DNA from: JAGOBX01 sp017999075 [NCBI: Candidatus Babelota bacterium] | GTDB taxonomy: Bacteria; JAGOBX01 | Length of the DNA: 7,858 nucleotides | Assembly: GCA_017999075.1 (NCBI GenBank) | Contig: JAGOBX010000149.1 | Span: 1 to 7,858, forward strand | Reading direction: 5' to 3' | Shown here: piece by piece, positions 6,053 to 7,858 of the stretch | How positions within the stretch are numbered: the first letter of the stretch is position 1 | Layout: each line of letters opens with the position of its first letter | Position numbers and translations under genes: made by a program | Notes under the pieces: model-generated | Told to the model about the DNA's origin: nothing | Databases searched by the model: none | Seen by the model: the letters and a program-made list of their open reading frames with translations, nothing else

Positions 6053-6499
6053 CTATTTTTGTTCAGTCGCAGGCGCTGCTTCTTTGTTTTCTGCAGGTGC
6101 CGCTTCTTTTGTTTCAGTTGAATCAGCTGCTTTTTTTCTTGACAATTCTGTAATAAGTTTTACAACTTGATACGCTGAATCGCCTTCTTTTACGTCAACG
6201 CGTACGCGATCGTCAACTACTATTCCTGATGCAGTAACAATTGCATTGTTATTCGGAGCATCAACAAATTTAGTTGATTTTTCAATCTTGAAAGTTACAT
6301 TTTGATTGTTATCGTCAACGATTACTATACTGTTTTCGTCAAGCGATACGACAAATCCTTTTGTACCTTTCATTTCAACAGCTGCAGCCTGAGTTGTATT
6401 AGCGTCTCCGGCAGCAGGAGCAGCCGCTTCGTCAGCAGCTATAGCGCAATAAGACATTAACGCTACTAATATAATTATTGTAAATACTTTTTTCAACAT
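6053..6499 (-). CDS. Small secreted/periplasmic protein with DUF5666-like beta domain
   Basis: The protein has 148 residues. Residues 1-21 are a signal peptide: LKK, a hydrophobic core, and a signal peptidase I site AIA|ADE. The Cys at 18 is preceded by Tyr and does not make a lipobox. After an Ala-rich spacer, residues 47-117 form a compact beta-rich domain (KGFVVSLDENSIVIVDDNN, STKFVDA, DDRVRVDV, QVVKLIT) resembling the DUF5666/OB-like repeats of envelope proteins. The C-terminus is Ala/Glu/Lys-rich with a repeated KEAAPA unit. The domain is homologous to the N-terminal domain of the gene immediately upstream (about 34 of 71 positions identical by hand alignment). AGGAGG lies 9 bases before the ATG, and a good promoter sits upstream, so strong expression is likely. 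A strong terminator follows. The molecular function is unknown. Confidence 0.85.
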   Translation of the reverse strand: MLKKVFTIIILVALMSYCAIAADEAAAPAAGDANTTQAAAVEMKGTKGFVVSLDENSIVIVDDNNQNVTFKIEKSTKFVDAPNNNAIVTASGIVVDDRVRVDVKEGDSAYQVVKLITELSRKKAADSTETKEAAPAENKEAAPATEQK

Positions 6500-6508
6500 A
6501 CAAATTCA

Positions 6509-6514
6509 CCTCCT
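6509..6514 (-). promoter_or_regulatory. Strong Shine-Dalgarno AGGAGG of the 148-aa secreted protein
   Basis: The minus strand reads AGGAGGTGA, 9 bases before the ATG at 6499. It is the strongest ribosome site in the window and suggests an abundant product. Confidence 0.85.
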
Positions 6515-6533
6515 GAATTTGAAAATGAGAGTA

Positions 6534-6561
6534 ATTATAAATATCGATTAAAAAAAATCAA
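6534..6561 (-). promoter_or_regulatory. Candidate promoter of the 148-aa secreted protein (TTGATT-N16-TATAAT)
   Basis: On the minus strand TTGATT (6561-6556) is followed after 16 bases by a perfect TATAAT (6539-6534). Transcription would begin near 6527, giving a leader of about 28 bases with the AGGAGG site. It would make this gene a separate unit from the larger paralogue upstream. Confidence 0.55.
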
Positions 6562-6568
6562 TAATTAT

Positions 6569-7450
6569 TTATCTAATTTTTATCAGTTCAATTTTCGGGA
6601 TTAATTCTTCATTCCCGAAATCTGTCGAATAAAATCTTGAAAAATGAATTTTATCTGTTATTATAACAAAAAATATTGCATTAATAACAGTTGAATCCAG
6701 TGTCTTTATATATTCTGTTATATCCCATTCAACCCATCCTTTATGATTTTTATCAATAAAAGCAGACGACACCTTTTCTCCAAGATTATTTAATACATAA
6801 TTTTTAAATCTATTTCTCCCCCATCTTCCTTCATCTGTATCTGATGTTAACCAAGTATTATTAAAAACATATATATGAACTTTCTCAGGGTATTCTATCC
6901 AGTAATATTCAGGAACAACTTTGCGGTACATTTTAAACAATATTTTTTCTGCATCATTAAAATTAAAATCTTTTATATTAAAAATTTTTAAAAGAGTCGC
7001 GCCTTGAGCCTGATATTGGTCAAGTCCGTATGAATATGAAACATCATTATATTCAGAATTATGATTGGACCCTCCTCCATCATCAACCACATATGAATCT
7101 TCAAAATATTTTTTTCCTGATATGATAATTTTTTTATTTTTCGGATGGGTGGTAATAAGTTTTACAACCTGTTTTATTTCACCGGTATCGTTAAAATCTA
7201 TACGAACTCTGTCTCCATTATGCAACTTTGAATATTTAATCACTAAATTTCCTGCATTAGCATCTATAAACTTTGTAGAAACATTTATTTTATAAGTTAT
7301 AATACGGTTATTGTCTTTCACCGCGACTAAATTATTTTGGTCAATCGAATGAATAAATCCTTTTATAGATAAATTTTTAACAGTTTCAGCCACAATATTT
7401 TGCTGAATTAATAGCAATCCTAAAAAAAATATAATATATATCCTAATCAT
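6569..7450 (-). CDS. Secreted protein with DUF5666-like N-terminal domain and DNRLRE/CBM96-like C-terminal domain
   Basis: The protein has 293 residues. A signal peptide (1-21) ends at IVA|ETV. Residues 30-100 (KGFIHSIDQNNLVAVKDNN, STKFIDA, GDRVRIDF, QVVKLIT) are homologous to the beta domain of the neighbouring 148-aa protein. Residues ~114-290 look like a DNRLRE/CBM96-type beta-sandwich: FEDSYVVDDG at its start, LLKIFNI.DF, KILFKMY, VHIYVFNNTWLTSDT, WVEWDITEYIKT, then FSRFYSTDFGNEELIPKIEL. Such domains occur in surface-anchored or secreted proteins, often as binding or structural modules. No catalytic motif is visible. TAAGGT lies about 7 bases before the ATG, a moderate ribosome site. It lies 47 bases after the radical-SAM gene on the same strand and may be cotranscribed with it, although the functions look unrelated. 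An envelope or surface role is inferred; the substrate is unknown. Confidence 0.8.
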   Translation of the reverse strand: MIRIYIIFFLGLLLIQQNIVAETVKNLSIKGFIHSIDQNNLVAVKDNNRIITYKINVSTKFIDANAGNLVIKYSKLHNGDRVRIDFNDTGEIKQVVKLITTHPKNKKIIISGKKYFEDSYVVDDGGGSNHNSEYNDVSYSYGLDQYQAQGATLLKIFNIKDFNFNDAEKILFKMYRKVVPEYYWIEYPEKVHIYVFNNTWLTSDTDEGRWGRNRFKNYVLNNLGEKVSSAFIDKNHKGWVEWDITEYIKTLDSTVINAIFFVIITDKIHFSRFYSTDFGNEELIPKIELIKIR

Positions 7451-7497
7451 ATTTTTACCTTAATAAAAATATACGGTTCAAAAACTTTTCTTATTTT

Positions 7498-7858
7498 TCA
7501 ATTATAAAATTTTATTCTTTCATCTTTCGTCAAATCAATATTCATAAATTTACAAATAGTGGTTATAGACAACAATTCATTTTTTTTTTCTTCATCCGTG
7601 GGATTAAATTCCGGTCTGCAAACATATTTTTGGAGAAACCAATCAGTCCCATCATCATAAATTTTATTTTTTATAAATTCCAAATCATCAATACTGACGA
7701 ATTTCGGATATACTGTTGTTCTGAATTCTGATTTTTCTTTTAATTTTACAATATTTATCGACTGATTTATTTTTTCTGTTACAATCGCATTCTGTTCGGC
7801 TGGTGTCTTTATAATATTATCCTTATTATTATTTTTTATATTAGCAGGAATCAATAAA
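7498..7858 (-). CDS. C-terminal part of an NrdG-like radical-SAM activating protein, truncated by window edge
   Basis: The frame is open to the right edge (Leu codon before the TTG at 7854), so that TTG need not be the start. The segment KINQSINIVK, EFRTTVYPKF, DDLEFI, DWFLQKYVCRPEF matches the C-terminal part of radical-SAM activases of the anaerobic ribonucleotide reductase type (NrdG2/PflA-like: ENIKKSIELL, EFRTTV.P, LQQFRP). These use S-adenosylmethionine and a [4Fe-4S] cluster to make a glycyl radical on a partner enzyme. The defining CxxxCxxC cluster motif would lie outside the window, so function rests on the C-terminal pattern alone. The tail after CRPEF is charged and ordinary. It implies an anaerobic step in metabolism. 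A different radical-SAM subgroup remains possible. Confidence 0.7.
   Translation of the reverse strand, partial: LLIPANIKNNNKDNIIKTPAEQNAIVTEKINQSINIVKLKEKSEFRTTVYPKFVSIDDLEFIKNKIYDDGTDWFLQKYVCRPEFNPTDEEKKNELLSITTICKFMNIDLTKDERIKFYN

Noticed and set aside
6443-6451. Lipoprotein signal in the 148-aa secreted protein (Cys18)
   Set aside because: The residue before Cys is Tyr, which does not fit a lipobox, and a clean signal peptidase I site AIA|A follows.
7852-7854. TTG at 7854 as the true start of the radical-SAM gene
   Set aside because: The preceding codon is sense (Leu), the frame reaches the window edge, and the visible part matches only the C-terminal portion of the family.
1-7858. CRISPR arrays, tRNA or rRNA genes, insertion sequences, phage genes
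   Set aside because: Read both strands for spaced repeats, cloverleaf-like segments, transposase motifs and terminal repeats, and saw none.

Overview
This is an AT-rich bacterial window with densely packed genes, no mobile element, CRISPR array, tRNA or rRNA that I can see, and no gene-free stretch longer than about 140 bases. The signal peptides, the long-linker FtsK, GreA, and the tail of an anaerobic radical-SAM activase at the right edge fit a low-GC, probably anaerobic bacterium. I cannot name the phylum; Elusimicrobiota-like or similar candidate lineages are a guess only.

Left part (1-1525, + strand): the C-terminal end of a histidine-phosphotransfer (HPt) protein, then a 352-aa protein in the unusual order receiver domain then histidine kinase. 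The two are 22 bases apart and look like consecutive parts of one phosphorelay. The receiver has Arg in place of its conserved catalytic Lys.

Centre (1579-4296, - strand): a full-length FtsK/SpoIIIE DNA translocase (TTG start), ending convergently with the kinase gene. Its promoter region is shared with a divergent two-gene unit at 4421-5448 (+). The first gene there encodes a Fur-family regulator fused to a C-terminal FeoA domain. The second, overlapping it by ATGA, encodes a stand-alone receiver domain. The 124-base divergent spacer holds a perfect 10-2-10 palindrome whose two arms each carry a TTGACT -35 box pointing outwards. It is a good candidate for a Fur operator acting on both directions. 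The fur-feoA start has no Shine-Dalgarno sequence and lies where transcription should begin.

Right part (5441-7858, - strand): greA, overlapping the receiver gene tail to tail by 8 bases. Upstream of it is a 140-base spacer with three stem-loops, one of them a very strong intrinsic terminator. Next come two secreted proteins sharing a homologous beta-rich domain of about 70 residues; the larger also carries a DNRLRE-like beta-sandwich. Last is the C-terminal part of an NrdG-like radical-SAM activase running off the window.

The most notable items are the Fur-FeoA fusion with its degenerate recognition helix and coupled receiver, the shared palindromic promoter region, the Lys-to-Arg receiver kinase, and the structured spacer before greA.
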